Positions 26,605-35,629 of a stretch of DNA of 64,000 nt are shown piece by piece. A program made the position numbers and the translations under genes. The notes below the pieces were generated by a model. It saw nothing but the letters and a program-made list of their open reading frames with translations. It searched no databases and was not told where the DNA came from. Within the stretch, counting starts at the first letter, position 1; every line of letters starts with the position of its first letter. This stretch comes from Verrucomicrobiota bacterium (GTDB lineage: Bacteria > Verrucomicrobiota > Verrucomicrobiia > CAIQCK01): NCBI GenBank assembly GCA_026397915.1, contig JAPLTX010000012.1, forward strand, positions 62,001-126,000. The letters are read 5' to 3'.

Positions 26605-29600
26605 ATGAACCTCCGCACGCTTCTCCTCCGCAGCCTCCGCCACCACTGGCGTAGCCTGCTCGCCGTCAGCCTTGGCGCGGCCGTCGGCACCGCCGTGCTC
26701 ACCGGCTCGCTCATCGTCGGCGATTCCATGCGCGCCAGCCTGCGCAACCTGACGTTGGAACGGCTCGGCCGCGTGGACCACGCGCTCGTGGCGTCGCGGC
26801 TCTTCCGGGAACAACTTGCCGCCGACCTCGACGCCGCGCCGGCCATCATGCTCCGCGGCAGCGCGATGACCGATAACGCGCGCGCCGGGCGGGTCAACGT
26901 GCTCGGCGTAGATGATCGCTTCTGGAAGCTCGCCAGTAGTCCGCCCGCGACGCTTCCGCGCGATGGCGAAGTGCTGCTGAACGACACGCTCGCACACGAA
27001 TTGAACGCCAAGGCCGGCGACCGCGTGCTGTTGCGATTCGAGAAACCGTCCGCCGTGCCGCGCGATTCCGTCATGGGCCGGCGCAGCGAAGTGGTGGCCA
27101 CGGTGCCGTTGACGGTGGCGGCGGTGATCCCGTCGCGCGGTGTCGGCCGGTTCGGCTTGCAGGCAAACCAGCAACTCCCGCGCAACGCCTTCGTGCCGCT
27201 GGCCACGCTCCAGCGCGCGCTCAAACTTGCCGGCCGCGCCAACGCCCTGTTCGTCGCCGGCCAGAGCGAGCCGGCCGCGCTCCAAGCACGGCTTCGCCAA
27301 TCGCTCACGCTCGCCGATCTCGACCTGCAATTGCGCGTCCACGCGGCGCGCGGCTGCGTCTCGCTTGAAAGCAGCCGGATGATTCTGGAGCCGGCCGTCG
27401 CCAGCGCCGCGCTCGCCGTCGCCGCCGAACTCGGCATCCCCGCCGTGCCGACGCTGACGTATCTGGCGAACACCATCGCCATCGGCGGACGCGAGATTCC
27501 GTATTCGACCGTCACGGCGTTTGATTTCAAATCTCAAATTCCAAATTCCAAACTGCAAAATCCGCTGGGCGCGTTGCTCCTGACGAGCGGCGAGCCGACC
27601 CCGGCGCTTGGTAACGACGAGGTTTTCCTGAACGAATGGGCGGCGACGGACCTTGCGACGAAGCGCGGCGACACGGTGCGACTCGCCTACTATACGGTGG
27701 ACGCGCAGGGGCAACTGCACACGGCGGAACACGTGTTCAAGCTTGCTGGCGTCGTCGCGCTCAGCGGCGCGGCAGCCGACCCGACGCTCACGCCGGAGTA
27801 TCCCGGCATCTCGGACGCGAAAACGATGGCGGACTGGAATCCACCGTTTCCGGTGGACCTCAAGCGAGTGCGGGCGAAGGACGAAGATTACTGGGAGGAA
27901 CACCGCGCGACGCCGAAGGCGTTCGTGTCGCTCGCCACCGGCCAGCGGTTGTGGTCGAGTCGCTTCGGCAATCTCACCGCCATCCGCCTCGCGCCGGCCG
28001 GGAGCGCGGGCGTCCCATCCGCCGAAGCCGACCTGAAGAAGACAGCGGCGCTCTTCGAGAAGAAGCTCCTTGCTCAACTCTCTCCCGACCAACTTGGCAT
28101 GGTCTTCCAACCCGTTAAAGAGCAGGGCCTGCGCTCGTCCGGCGGCGCGACTGACTTTGGCCAGTTGTTTTTCGGCTTCAGCTTCTTCCTGATCATCTCG
28201 GCGGCGATGCTCGTGGCGCTGCTGTTCCGGCTCGGCGTGGAGCGACGCGCAAAGGAGATCGGCATCCTGCTGGCAACCGGATTTCCCGTGCGCGTCGTGC
28301 GGCGGCTGTTGTTGTTGGAAGGCGGAGCCATCGCTGTCGTGGGTGGCGCGCTCGGTTTGATCGGCGCGGTGGCTTACGGCGCGCTGATGATCGCCGGGCT
28401 GCGCACGTGGTGGCTGCCGGCAGTCGGCACGCCGTTTTTGAATCTCGCGCTGACCGGCAACTCGCTCGCCGCGGGCGGCGCGGGCGGCGTGATCGTGGCG
28501 CTGGCGTCGGTGTGGCGCACGGCGCGTTCGTTGCGACGACGCGAGCCAGTGATGCTGCTCGCGGGAAGATTCGCCGGTGAGGAAACGCCCGCGGCCGGCG
28601 TGCGTGCGGTGCGGCGGCGCTGGTTCGTGGCGGGCGTGGCAACCGTCATTGCGGCGGCGGCGCTCGTGGCGTCGTCTTTCGGCGGCGCGGAGCAGGCGGC
28701 GATGGGATTTCTCGGCAGCGGCGCGGCGCTGCTGGTGGCCACGCTGGCGTTCGTGGATGGCTGGTTCCGACGCGCGCCGAAGTCGCACACCGCAGGCAGC
28801 GAGACGCGCCCGCGGCGCGTGGTGTGGCTCGGCGTCCGCAATGGCGCGCGGCATCCGGGCCGCAGCGTGCTGACGGCGGGGTTGGTGGCTTCGGCGACGT
28901 TTCTCATCATGGCGGTGACGGCGTTCCATCACGCGCCGGGTGGCGGCGCGCCGGAGAAGGCTTCCGGTGACGGCGGCTTCCTGCTCGTGGCGGAATCGGA
29001 CGTGCCGCTGCATCACGACCTGAACTCACCGAAAGGCCGCGAGGCGCTCGGCGTGTCGTCCGCGGCGGCGGCGAAGCTTGGCGGGGTGGGCGTGACGCCG
29101 TTCCGGCTGCGGCCGGGCGACGACACGAGCTGCCTGAACCTCTACGCGCCGGAGAAGCCACGTATCCTCGGCGCGACCGATGCGATGATCGGGCGTGGCG
29201 GGTTCCGGTTCGCGGCGACGCTGGCCGAAACCGCTGCCGAGAAAGCAAATCCGTGGCTGTTGCTGCGGCGCGATTTCGGTTCCGGTGTGGTGCCGGTGTT
29301 CGGCGACGCCAACACGGTGCAGTGGATCCTGCACAGCGGCCTCGGCCAGGACCTCGTCATCACCGACGAGCACGGCGCGACAGTGCGGCTCCGCTTTGTC
29401 GGACTGCTGAGCGGCAGCATTTTCCAAAGCGAGCTGGTGATGGCAGAGTCGCGTTTCCTGAAACTGTTTCCAAGCCAGAGCGGCTACGGTTTCTTCCTGA
29501 TCGAAGCGCCGGTCGAACGTGGCCGGCAGGTGTCGCAATTGCTGGCAGAAGCGCTGAGCGATTACGGTTTCAACGTCACGCCGACGGCGGAGCGGCTGGC

Positions 29601-30003
29601 GTCGTTCGCAGTGGTCGAGAACACCTACCTCGCAACGTTCCAGATGCTCGGCGGGCTGGGCCTCGTGCTAGGCACGCTGGGGCTGGGTGCGATCCTGCTG
29701 CGCAACGTGCTGGAGCGGCGCGGCGAGTTGGCGCTGCTGCGCGCGCTCGGCTTCCCGCAACGGGCGCTGGCTGTGCTGGTGCTGGCGGAAAACGGTTTCC
29801 TGCTGTTGACCGGACTGCTCTGCGGCGTGACGTGCGCGTTACTGGCGGTGGCGCCGCATCTGGCGGCGAACGCCGGCGAGATGCCGTGGGGACAGCTTAT
29901 CGCAATGCTGGTGCTGGTTGCGGCGGCTGGGCTTGGTTCGAGCGCGCTGGCTGTCCGGGCAGCGTGGCGCGTGCCGATGCTCAGCGCGCTGCGCGAGGAA
30001 TGA
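26605..30003 (+). CDS. FtsX-like permease family protein (large ABC permease)
   Basis: A 1132-residue membrane protein. After an N-terminal helix (LLAVSLGAAVGTAVLTGSLIVG) comes a long periplasmic region (about 45-500). Then an FtsX core with helices near 515-680 (LFFGFSFFLIISAAMLVALLFRLGVERRAKEIGILLATG is typical), more helices near 660-770, a second periplasmic part, and a final FtsX core (about 1010-1130) with LRNVLERRGELALLRALGFPQRAL. The duplicated FtsX arrangement resembles large lipoprotein/lipid-handling permeases in which one chain has both halves. It pairs with the ATPase upstream. Substrate unknown. Confidence 0.88.
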   Translation: MNLRTLLLRSLRHHWRSLLAVSLGAAVGTAVLTGSLIVGDSMRASLRNLTLERLGRVDHALVASRLFREQLAADLDAAPAIMLRGSAMTDNARAGRVNVLGVDDRFWKLASSPPATLPRDGEVLLNDTLAHELNAKAGDRVLLRFEKPSAVPRDSVMGRRSEVVATVPLTVAAVIPSRGVGRFGLQANQQLPRNAFVPLATLQRALKLAGRANALFVAGQSEPAALQARLRQSLTLADLDLQLRVHAARGCVSLESSRMILEPAVASAALAVAAELGIPAVPTLTYLANTIAIGGREIPYSTVTAFDFKSQIPNSKLQNPLGALLLTSGEPTPALGNDEVFLNEWAATDLATKRGDTVRLAYYTVDAQGQLHTAEHVFKLAGVVALSGAAADPTLTPEYPGISDAKTMADWNPPFPVDLKRVRAKDEDYWEEHRATPKAFVSLATGQRLWSSRFGNLTAIRLAPAGSAGVPSAEADLKKTAALFEKKLLAQLSPDQLGMVFQPVKEQGLRSSGGATDFGQLFFGFSFFLIISAAMLVALLFRLGVERRAKEIGILLATGFPVRVVRRLLLLEGGAIAVVGGALGLIGAVAYGALMIAGLRTWWLPAVGTPFLNLALTGNSLAAGGAGGVIVALASVWRTARSLRRREPVMLLAGRFAGEETPAAGVRAVRRRWFVAGVATVIAAAALVASSFGGAEQAAMGFLGSGAALLVATLAFVDGWFRRAPKSHTAGSETRPRRVVWLGVRNGARHPGRSVLTAGLVASATFLIMAVTAFHHAPGGGAPEKASGDGGFLLVAESDVPLHHDLNSPKGREALGVSSAAAAKLGGVGVTPFRLRPGDDTSCLNLYAPEKPRILGATDAMIGRGGFRFAATLAETAAEKANPWLLLRRDFGSGVVPVFGDANTVQWILHSGLGQDLVITDEHGATVRLRFVGLLSGSIFQSELVMAESRFLKLFPSQSGYGFFLIEAPVERGRQVSQLLAEALSDYGFNVTPTAERLASFAVVENTYLATFQMLGGLGLVLGTLGLGAILLRNVLERRGELALLRALGFPQRALAVLVLAENGFLLLTGLLCGVTCALLAVAPHLAANAGEMPWGQLIAMLVLVAAAGLGSSALAVRAAWRVPMLSALREE

Positions 30004-30105
30004 GCTGGAAACCGCGCCGAAACAGACATGCGGCACTGTTGATGCGGGTCAACGCGGGAAATGTCGGTCCATGCGAGAGTTCTCCCAAGATTGGAGAACG
30101 AAAAC

Positions 30106-30711
30106 ATGAAACCGACAGACATACTGAGCAGTGAACATCGGGTGATCGAGCAGGTGCTGGATTGCCTCGAACGCATCATCGCGGAAGCCAACACCAACGG
30201 CAGGCTCGACGCGGCGTCCGCCAGGGACGCGGTCAGCTTCTTCCGCACCTTCGCCGACCAGTGCCATCACGGCAAGGAAGAGACCCATCTGTTTCCTGCG
30301 ATGGAAGCCAAAGGCTTTCCGCGCGACGGCGGCCCGACGGGCGTGATGATGGCTGAGCACGAAGCGGGACGCGGGTGCGTTCGCACGATGAGCGAGGCGA
30401 TTGACGCGGCGGCAGCCGGCGACAGCGCGGCGTTGCGGCGGTTCGCGGAGGCGGGCGAGGGATACATCGGCCTGCTTCGGCAGCACATCGAGAAGGAAGA
30501 CCATTGCCTGTTCTCGATGGCCAACCAAGCGCTCACCGACGAGGACCAAGCGGAATTGATGGCGAAGTTCGAGAAGGTCGAGGCGGAAGAGATGGGCCAC
30601 GGCACGCACGAGAAGTTCCTGGTGATCGCCGAGGCGCTGGCGGAGAAATACGGTGTGCCGCAGAAGGCCGCTGCCTGCGCCGGACACGGCGTGGCTTGCT
30701 GCCATCACTAA
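30106..30711 (+). CDS. Hemerythrin HHE domain protein
   Basis: A 201-residue protein with the four-helix diiron/oxygen-binding fold. Ligand motifs are visible: EHRVIEQVLDCLERII (first His), QCHHGKEETHLFPAME (H-x3-E), MAEHEAGR and HIEKEDHCLFSMA (H-x3-E/H). The C-terminus ends in a Cys/His-rich tail AGHGVACCHH, perhaps for metal binding. ATG 30106 follows a GGAG motif about 11 bases upstream. Cytoplasmic; likely O2/NO sensing or iron handling. Confidence 0.9.
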   Translation: MKPTDILSSEHRVIEQVLDCLERIIAEANTNGRLDAASARDAVSFFRTFADQCHHGKEETHLFPAMEAKGFPRDGGPTGVMMAEHEAGRGCVRTMSEAIDAAAAGDSAALRRFAEAGEGYIGLLRQHIEKEDHCLFSMANQALTDEDQAELMAKFEKVEAEEMGHGTHEKFLVIAEALAEKYGVPQKAAACAGHGVACCHH

Positions 30712-30735
30712 GCCGTAACCATTCAGTTGCCGCGG

Positions 30736-30796
30736 CCCCTCACCCTGGCCCTTTCCCCATCGGATGGGGAGAGGGTGGGCGAAGGCCGGGTGAGGA
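30736..30796. repeat. Dispersed palindrome with CCCCATCGGATGGGG core
   Basis: CCCCTCACCC, then a palindromic CCCCATCGGATGGGG core flanked by CCCTTT and GAGGGT, and a complementary GGGTGAGG end. A second copy in opposite orientation occurs at 44596-44638. It occupies part of the 209-bp gap between the hemerythrin and the first porin genes; nothing else is seen there. Confidence 0.7.
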
Positions 30797-30920
30797 GGTT
30801 CCTCGCGCATTTCTTTCTTGGTGCGTGCGCCGAGTTGCGCCCGAACCGCACCTGCCGCCGCCTGTCTTGTTGCCCTGCGGCGGGGTTTCGTGCAATGATG
30901 AACGCCAGTCGGCAAACGTC

Positions 30921-32147
30921 ATGCGCGCCTTTTCTTCAATCACACTCGCGGCGCTCGCGGTGGTTTTCATCGCCGCGTCCGGCGTGGCGGCGGAGAGGAT
31001 CGCGCCGAGGACGCTTCAGTTTCTCCAGGATACGACGCTCAGCGGCCATATCCAGTCGGCTTACCAGCACACGTTCGTCACGCGCGACTCACCGGGTCAG
31101 GCCGGCGCGCGGCAACTCAACAACACCGGCGACGGTTTCTCCCTCAACCAAGCCAAGCTGACGCTCGAACACCCCCTCGACGAGGGCGAGTTCGCGACGG
31201 GCTATCGCGTGGATTTTCTCGCCGGGCAGGATGCGGAGCGGATTCATTCGTTCGGGCTGTTTTCGTCGAACGCGAATGAGCTGACGCGGCGGCAGGGAAC
31301 CGGCTCCAACGGAGCGGTGGATCTCGAGCAAGCCTACGTCACGTTTCGACTCCCGATCGGCAGCGGGCTGGACGTGAAATTCGGCAAGTTTGTGTCGCTG
31401 GCGGGCGCGGAGACGATTGACGCGCCGGGCAACTGGTTTTTCAGCCGCAGCTACATCTTTGGTTTCGGCGAACCGTTCACGCATACCGGCGCGCTGCTCA
31501 GCTACCAGTGGAACGACTGGCTCGACACGCAGGTCGGCGTCGTCAACGGCTGGGACGCGGTGCAGGACAACAACAGCGGCAAGACGGTGGTCGGCCGCGC
31601 CGGCGTGACGCTGTTCGACGGCAAGCTGAAGAACGCGGTGACGGTGATCGGCGGGCCGGAGCAAACGGGCAATAATTCGAACTATCGTTGGATGGTGGAC
31701 GACGTGCTAACGTGGCAGCCGCCGATGGAGAACCTGTTGCTGACGCTGAACGGTCTCTATGGCAACGAGGATGGCTCGGTGGACAGCGCGGGCGTTTTCC
31801 ATGCGGGCAACGTCTCATGGTGGGGCGCGCTGGCGTCAGCGCGCTACCAATGGACGCCGTTCGTGACGATGGGGTTGCGTTACGAATTCTTCAGCGACAC
31901 CGATGGTGCGCGGACGGACGGCGCGGGCGGCATTGGGCCGCAGCCTCTCAGTCCGATGGCGCGCGGCGTGGATTATCAGGCGGTGAGCTGGTCGGTGTGG
32001 CTGGAGCGGCTGATGCCCAATCTGACGCCGCGCGTGGAGGTGCGATGGGACCGGGCCAACGAGCCGGTGTTCCAAGCGCAACCTACCGGCGGCGACGGCA
32101 CACGCACGCAGGTGAGTGTGTCGTTGGACATGGTTTACGTTTTCTGA
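30921..32147 (+). CDS. Outer-membrane beta-barrel porin (BBP2 type)
   Basis: A 408-residue protein with a signal peptide (cleaved near VAAER, residue 24). The mature part starts IAPRTLQFLQDTTLSGHIQSAYQ and continues with alternating amphipathic strands: FSLNQAKLTLEHPL, GYRVDFLAGQD, LEQAYVTFRLPIGSGLDVKFGKF, PFTHTGALLSYQW, and a C-terminal strand ending in Phe (DMVYVF). This is the putative beta-barrel porin-2 pattern common in Verrucomicrobiota and Planctomycetota. It forms an outer-membrane channel; solute unknown. ATG 30921 is chosen by the signal peptide. A paralogue follows. Confidence 0.88.
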   Translation: MRAFSSITLAALAVVFIAASGVAAERIAPRTLQFLQDTTLSGHIQSAYQHTFVTRDSPGQAGARQLNNTGDGFSLNQAKLTLEHPLDEGEFATGYRVDFLAGQDAERIHSFGLFSSNANELTRRQGTGSNGAVDLEQAYVTFRLPIGSGLDVKFGKFVSLAGAETIDAPGNWFFSRSYIFGFGEPFTHTGALLSYQWNDWLDTQVGVVNGWDAVQDNNSGKTVVGRAGVTLFDGKLKNAVTVIGGPEQTGNNSNYRWMVDDVLTWQPPMENLLLTLNGLYGNEDGSVDSAGVFHAGNVSWWGALASARYQWTPFVTMGLRYEFFSDTDGARTDGAGGIGPQPLSPMARGVDYQAVSWSVWLERLMPNLTPRVEVRWDRANEPVFQAQPTGGDGTRTQVSVSLDMVYVF

Positions 32148-32261
32148 AGCGGAGTAAGGGCGTGAGACGAACTTTGACCGCATTGCTCAAAAGAGGGCAG
32201 CAACATGGTTAGTTTGTCACGTTTTCGCGGCTAAAAACGGCGAATTTATGTGTTATTCGCG

Positions 32262-32277
32262 TGGCACAAGCGTTGCT
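32262..32277 (+). promoter_or_regulatory. Sigma54 (RpoN) promoter upstream of the second porin
   Basis: TGGCAC, five bases (AAGCG), then TTGCT: an exact fit to the -24/-12 consensus with correct spacing. Transcription would begin near 32288, giving a leader of about 28 bases to the ATG at 32316. A 6-bp inverted repeat (GCGAAT...ATTCGC, 32240-32260) lies just upstream. No NtrC-type TGCACC sites were seen in the gap. Confidence 0.75.
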
Positions 32278-32315
32278 ATTCCATCAAGCACATGAACATA
32301 GAGAAAACTCTAACC

Positions 32316-33521
32316 ATGAGAAAAACGTGCGCAGTGATCGGTCTTATCGGCTCGAATCTGTTGGGCGGCACTTCGTCGGCGATGGCCGCGGAGAAGATCG
32401 CTCCGAAAACCCTTCAATTTCTGGAAGCAACGACGATCAGTGGTTATGTGCAGTCCTCCTACCAAAAGTCATGGGGCGCCAACGGCACGCCCGGCGACCC
32501 CGGCTCGACACCGGCTCGCACGTTTAACCTCAACCGAAACGGTTTCGATGTGGATCAAGCGAAGCTGACCCTTGAGAAACCGATCGGCGATGGCGATGCC
32601 GGAGCGGGCTATCGCGTGGATTTGCTCTATGGCATGAACGCGTCAAGAATAGCCGGCAACAACAACAGCTTCTTCCTGGAGCAAGCCTATGTGCAATTCC
32701 GGCTCCCGGTCGGCACCGGAGTGGACGTGAAGATGGGCCGGTTCGTGACGCTGTTGGGCAACGAGGTGATTGACGCCCCGGCCAACTGGAACTACAGCCG
32801 CAGCTTCATCTTCAGCAGCGAACCCTATACGCACACCGGCGCGCTGCTGAGTTACAAGTGGAACGACATCGTGGACACGCAATTCGGCGTGGTCAACGGC
32901 TACTCGGACACAGCCGGCGTCAACGGCCCTGCGGACAACAACTCCGGCAAGTCTGTCACGGGCCGGTTGGGTGTGACCTTGCTCGGCGGGCAACTGGTCC
33001 TGTCCACCATCGGCATCGCGGGCGCGGAGCATACCGGCAACAACAACGGCACACGCTGGGTTGCCAACGAGGTCATCACCTACAACCCGAAGTGGAACGA
33101 GAAGTGGACGTTTGCCCTGGAGGGCATCTACGGTCGCGACACACGGATGGATACAGCCACGGGCGTCGCGGGCACGCCGGAAGCCATGTGGTGGGGCGCG
33201 GCGGGTTATACGAAGTATCAATGGCTGCCGCACTTCTCGACCGCGTTGCGCGCCGAGAGCCTCAGCTACAACGGCAGTGCCCTGAGCATCTTTGGCTGGG
33301 GCGGCACGGCCCCGCTCGCCACCGCTGCCGACTACAGCGGCAAGGGCCACGTGGAAGACGTGACGCTGAGCTGCTCCTTTGACAATATTTGGAAAAACCT
33401 GACCCCGCGGTTGGAAGTGCGTTACGACCGCGTCAATCCTTCCATGTTCGGCAACGGGACGGACGGGTTTAATCACAACGGTATTTTCACGGCGTCGATG
33501 GACATCATCTACGCGTTCTAA
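32316..33521 (+). CDS. Outer-membrane beta-barrel porin (BBP2 type), paralogue
   Basis: A 401-residue paralogue of the porin just upstream. Both start the mature chain with [RK]IAP[RK]TLQFL, and share QAKLTLE, GYRVDLLYG, LEQAYVQFRLPVG, VKMGRFVTL, PYTHTGALLSYKWN and a final Phe-ending strand (DIIYAF). ATG 32316 is preferred to 32292 because it gives a normal signal peptide, aligns with the paralogue, and leaves a leader after the sigma54 start. RpoN control plus the neighbouring glnA suggests a nitrogen-related solute, but that is inference. Confidence 0.87.
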   Translation: MRKTCAVIGLIGSNLLGGTSSAMAAEKIAPKTLQFLEATTISGYVQSSYQKSWGANGTPGDPGSTPARTFNLNRNGFDVDQAKLTLEKPIGDGDAGAGYRVDLLYGMNASRIAGNNNSFFLEQAYVQFRLPVGTGVDVKMGRFVTLLGNEVIDAPANWNYSRSFIFSSEPYTHTGALLSYKWNDIVDTQFGVVNGYSDTAGVNGPADNNSGKSVTGRLGVTLLGGQLVLSTIGIAGAEHTGNNNGTRWVANEVITYNPKWNEKWTFALEGIYGRDTRMDTATGVAGTPEAMWWGAAGYTKYQWLPHFSTALRAESLSYNGSALSIFGWGGTAPLATAADYSGKGHVEDVTLSCSFDNIWKNLTPRLEVRYDRVNPSMFGNGTDGFNHNGIFTASMDIIYAF

Positions 33522-33576
33522 ACTGGATGTGGGACGCGCAGATAGCGGTGATGTAAGTTGTGCCGTGAGTGGCTCC

Positions 33577-33609
33577 GGGTTGAGCGCGGTTCGATTCCGC
33601 GTTCAACCC
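33577..33609. other. 13-bp hairpin with a tRNA T-loop sequence
   Basis: GGGTTGAGCGCGG pairs with its downstream complement over 13 consecutive pairs (one G-T), closing a seven-base loop TTCGATT. Loop and adjacent GG/CC match a tRNA T-arm, and the length is close to an acceptor/T-arm stack. No D-arm or anticodon arm is present, so it is not a tRNA gene. It lies in the porin-glnA gap. Confidence 0.6.
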
Positions 33610-33655
33610 GAAATGTGCTTGTAAGAATGATGGCAAGCCGGGCAGAGTCGCCGGC

Positions 33656-33684
33656 TTGACAGCGCCAGGATGGACTCAATTGTA
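33656..33684 (+). promoter_or_regulatory. Candidate sigma70 promoter of glnA
   Basis: A perfect -35 box TTGACA (33656-33661) is followed after 17 bases by ATTGTA, a poor -10. It lies 37 bp upstream of glnA, whose ribosome site AAGAAAGG is clear. Weak because of the -10. Confidence 0.35.
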
Positions 33685-33720
33685 AGATCGTAAGGAAGAA
33701 GAAAACAAGAAAGGCAAGCA

Positions 33721-35133
33721 ATGACACCGAAAGACGTATTGGATTTGATCAAGAAGAAGGACGTGAAGATCGTGGACTTCAAGTTCAGCGACCTCCACGG
33801 CACGTGGCAGCATTTCTCCATGCCGATCAGCGAGTTCAGCGAGGAGATGTTTGACGAGGAATGGGTCGGCTTCGACGGCAGCTCGATCCGCGGCTGGAAA
33901 GGCATCGAATCGAGTGACATGTTGCTCAAGCCTGAGCCGAACAGCGCGATGATTGACCCCTTCTGCGCCGTGCCGACGCTGAGCCTGCTCTGCACCGCTC
34001 ACGACACCGCCACCAAGGAAGTTTACAGCCGCGACCCCCGTGGCGTCGCCGAAAAGGCCGAGGCTTATCTGAGGAGCACCGGCATCGCCGACCAGGCGTT
34101 CTTCGGCCCCGAGGCGGAGTTCTTCATCTTCGACGACGTCCGCTACGACTCGAAGAGCAACGGCACCTTCTACAGCGTGGATTCCAACGAAGGCATCTGG
34201 AACACCGGCCGCGAGGAAATGCCCAACACCGGCTACAAGATCCGCCACAAGGAAGGCTACTTCCCCGTCTCGCCCGCCGACACCCAGCAGGACATCCGCA
34301 CCGAGATGATCATGCTGATGGAAGAGTGCGGCGTGCGCATCGAGCGCCAGCATCACGAGGTGGCCACCGCGGGCCAGGCGGAGATTGACATCCGCTTCGA
34401 CACGCTGGTCAACACCGGCGACAAGATGCAGATCTACAAATACGTGGTGAAGAACGTCGCGCACAAGCACGGCAAGACCGCCACGTTCATGCCCAAGCCG
34501 CTTTTCGGCGACAACGGCTCCGGCATGCACTGCCACCAGTCACTGTGGAAAAAGGGCAAGCCGCTGTTCCCCGGCAAGGGCTACGCCGGCCTCAGCGATA
34601 TGGCCATTTACTACATCGGCGGCCTCCTCAAGCACGCCAAGGCCCTCTGCGCCATCCTCAGCCCGACCACCAACAGCTACAAGCGGTTGGTGCCCGGCTA
34701 CGAGGCGCCGGTGAACCTGGCCTACAGCGCCCGCAACCGCAGCGCGGCCGTCCGCATCCCGACCTACTCGGAGAACCCGAAGGCCAAGCGCATCGAGTAT
34801 CGTCCGCCCGATCCCGCGGCGAACATCTACCTCGCTTGCGCCGCGATGCTCATGGCGGGCCTCGACGGCATCCAGAACCGCATTGATCCCGGCGAACCGC
34901 TCGACAAGAACATCTACGAGCTGCCGCCGGAGGAATTGGCGAAGGTGCCGACCGTGCCGGACAACCTGCTCGGCGCGCTGCGCGAGCTGGAGGCCGATCA
35001 CGAGTTCCTGCTCAAGGGTGACGTGTTCACCAAGGACCTCATCGAGACCTACATTGAGCTCAAGCGCAAGGAATACGACGCGGTCCGGTTGCGCCCGCAT
35101 CCGTATGAGTTCCACCTCTATTACGACGTATAA
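33721..35133 (+). CDS. glnA: Glutamine synthetase type I
   Basis: A 470-residue enzyme condensing ammonia and glutamate with ATP. Family elements: [17 protein letters not shown], the [13 protein letters not shown] metal region, the GQAEIDI segment, [16 protein letters not shown], the NRSAAVRIP loop, and [10 protein letters not shown], which aligns with the NLYDLPPEE adenylylation segment (Tyr retained), as in the beta subgroup. Length fits. So activity may be tuned by adenylylation. It stands alone, with a promoter candidate upstream and a terminator downstream. Confidence 0.96.
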   Translation: MTPKDVLDLIKKKDVKIVDFKFSDLHGTWQHFSMPISEFSEEMFDEEWVGFDGSSIRGWKGIESSDMLLKPEPNSAMIDPFCAVPTLSLLCTAHDTATKEVYSRDPRGVAEKAEAYLRSTGIADQAFFGPEAEFFIFDDVRYDSKSNGTFYSVDSNEGIWNTGREEMPNTGYKIRHKEGYFPVSPADTQQDIRTEMIMLMEECGVRIERQHHEVATAGQAEIDIRFDTLVNTGDKMQIYKYVVKNVAHKHGKTATFMPKPLFGDNGSGMHCHQSLWKKGKPLFPGKGYAGLSDMAIYYIGGLLKHAKALCAILSPTTNSYKRLVPGYEAPVNLAYSARNRSAAVRIPTYSENPKAKRIEYRPPDPAANIYLACAAMLMAGLDGIQNRIDPGEPLDKNIYELPPEELAKVPTVPDNLLGALRELEADHEFLLKGDVFTKDLIETYIELKRKEYDAVRLRPHPYEFHLYYDV

Positions 35134-35156
35134 GTCAGTCGCTCCCTAACAACGAG

Positions 35157-35195
35157 AGGCCGGCCCGGTTCATCCGCGGTCGGCCTTTTCGTTTT
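35157..35195 (+). terminator. Rho-independent terminator after glnA
   Basis: AGGCCG pairs with CGGCCT across a short imperfect inner stem (CCxGG type) and is followed by TTTTCGTTTT. It begins 24 bases after the glnA stop and separates glnA from the origin region. Confidence 0.8.
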
Positions 35196-35339
35196 CAGCG
35201 CTTGCGTTGGCGCGCGCCTCTTGGGATGTTGTCGTCGTGAAATACGAGGATGAAAGTTTGTCGAAAACTTCTTCGTCTTTTTTCTTGCGATGCGCGTCCG
35301 GCGCGACTACGCTCCGCGCCTGTTCGCGGCAAGCGAAAG

Positions 35340-35590
35340 AGGTGAATCGAGCAGTGTGAATAAGGTGTGAATAACTTGTCCGGTTTGTGCTCGGTTGCTG
35401 GTCAATGAGTTGTAATGTTTTTTGGCAGGTGAGCCGGTTTGGCGCCAATGAAGGGCACGAACCGGCCATCGGAAGTGGTTCAAGGAGGCTAAAACAGGTG
35501 TTTTTGCAGGGTTTTGAAGCTTTCGGATCCGGTCGTGTCGTATGGGCCCGCGCCGGTGGCGCGGCCAAAATGGCGGTGAATAACTTTCTA
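35340..35590. other. Putative replication origin segment upstream of dnaA
   Basis: The 496-bp gap 35134-35629 has no gene. It carries two exact DnaA boxes on the minus strand (TTATTCACA, at 35355-35363 and 35366-35374, 11 bp apart, one helix turn) and a near match TTATTCACC at 35575-35583. T-rich runs lie between them (TTTTTT near 35418, TTTTTG near 35500) that could form an unwinding element. The neighbouring dnaA gene supports the origin call; the exact unwinding site is not determined. Confidence 0.6.
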
Positions 35591-35629
35591 GTTTTTGAAC
35601 TTTAGCGCGGTTTTACCGAGGGTTTTTCG

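Noticed and set aside
25867..29016. 1049-codon open frame on the minus strand across the ATPase and permease genes
   Set aside because: Arg/His/Ala-rich antisense shadow caused by high GC; the plus strand has unambiguous ABC domains.
33541..33610. tRNA gene suggested by a T-arm sequence
   Set aside because: Only the T-arm and an acceptor-like stem are present; no D-arm, anticodon arm or correctly spaced 5' acceptor.
33632..33645. Sigma54-like TGGCAA...GC upstream of glnA
   Set aside because: The GG to GC distance is two bases too short and the -12 box is poor.
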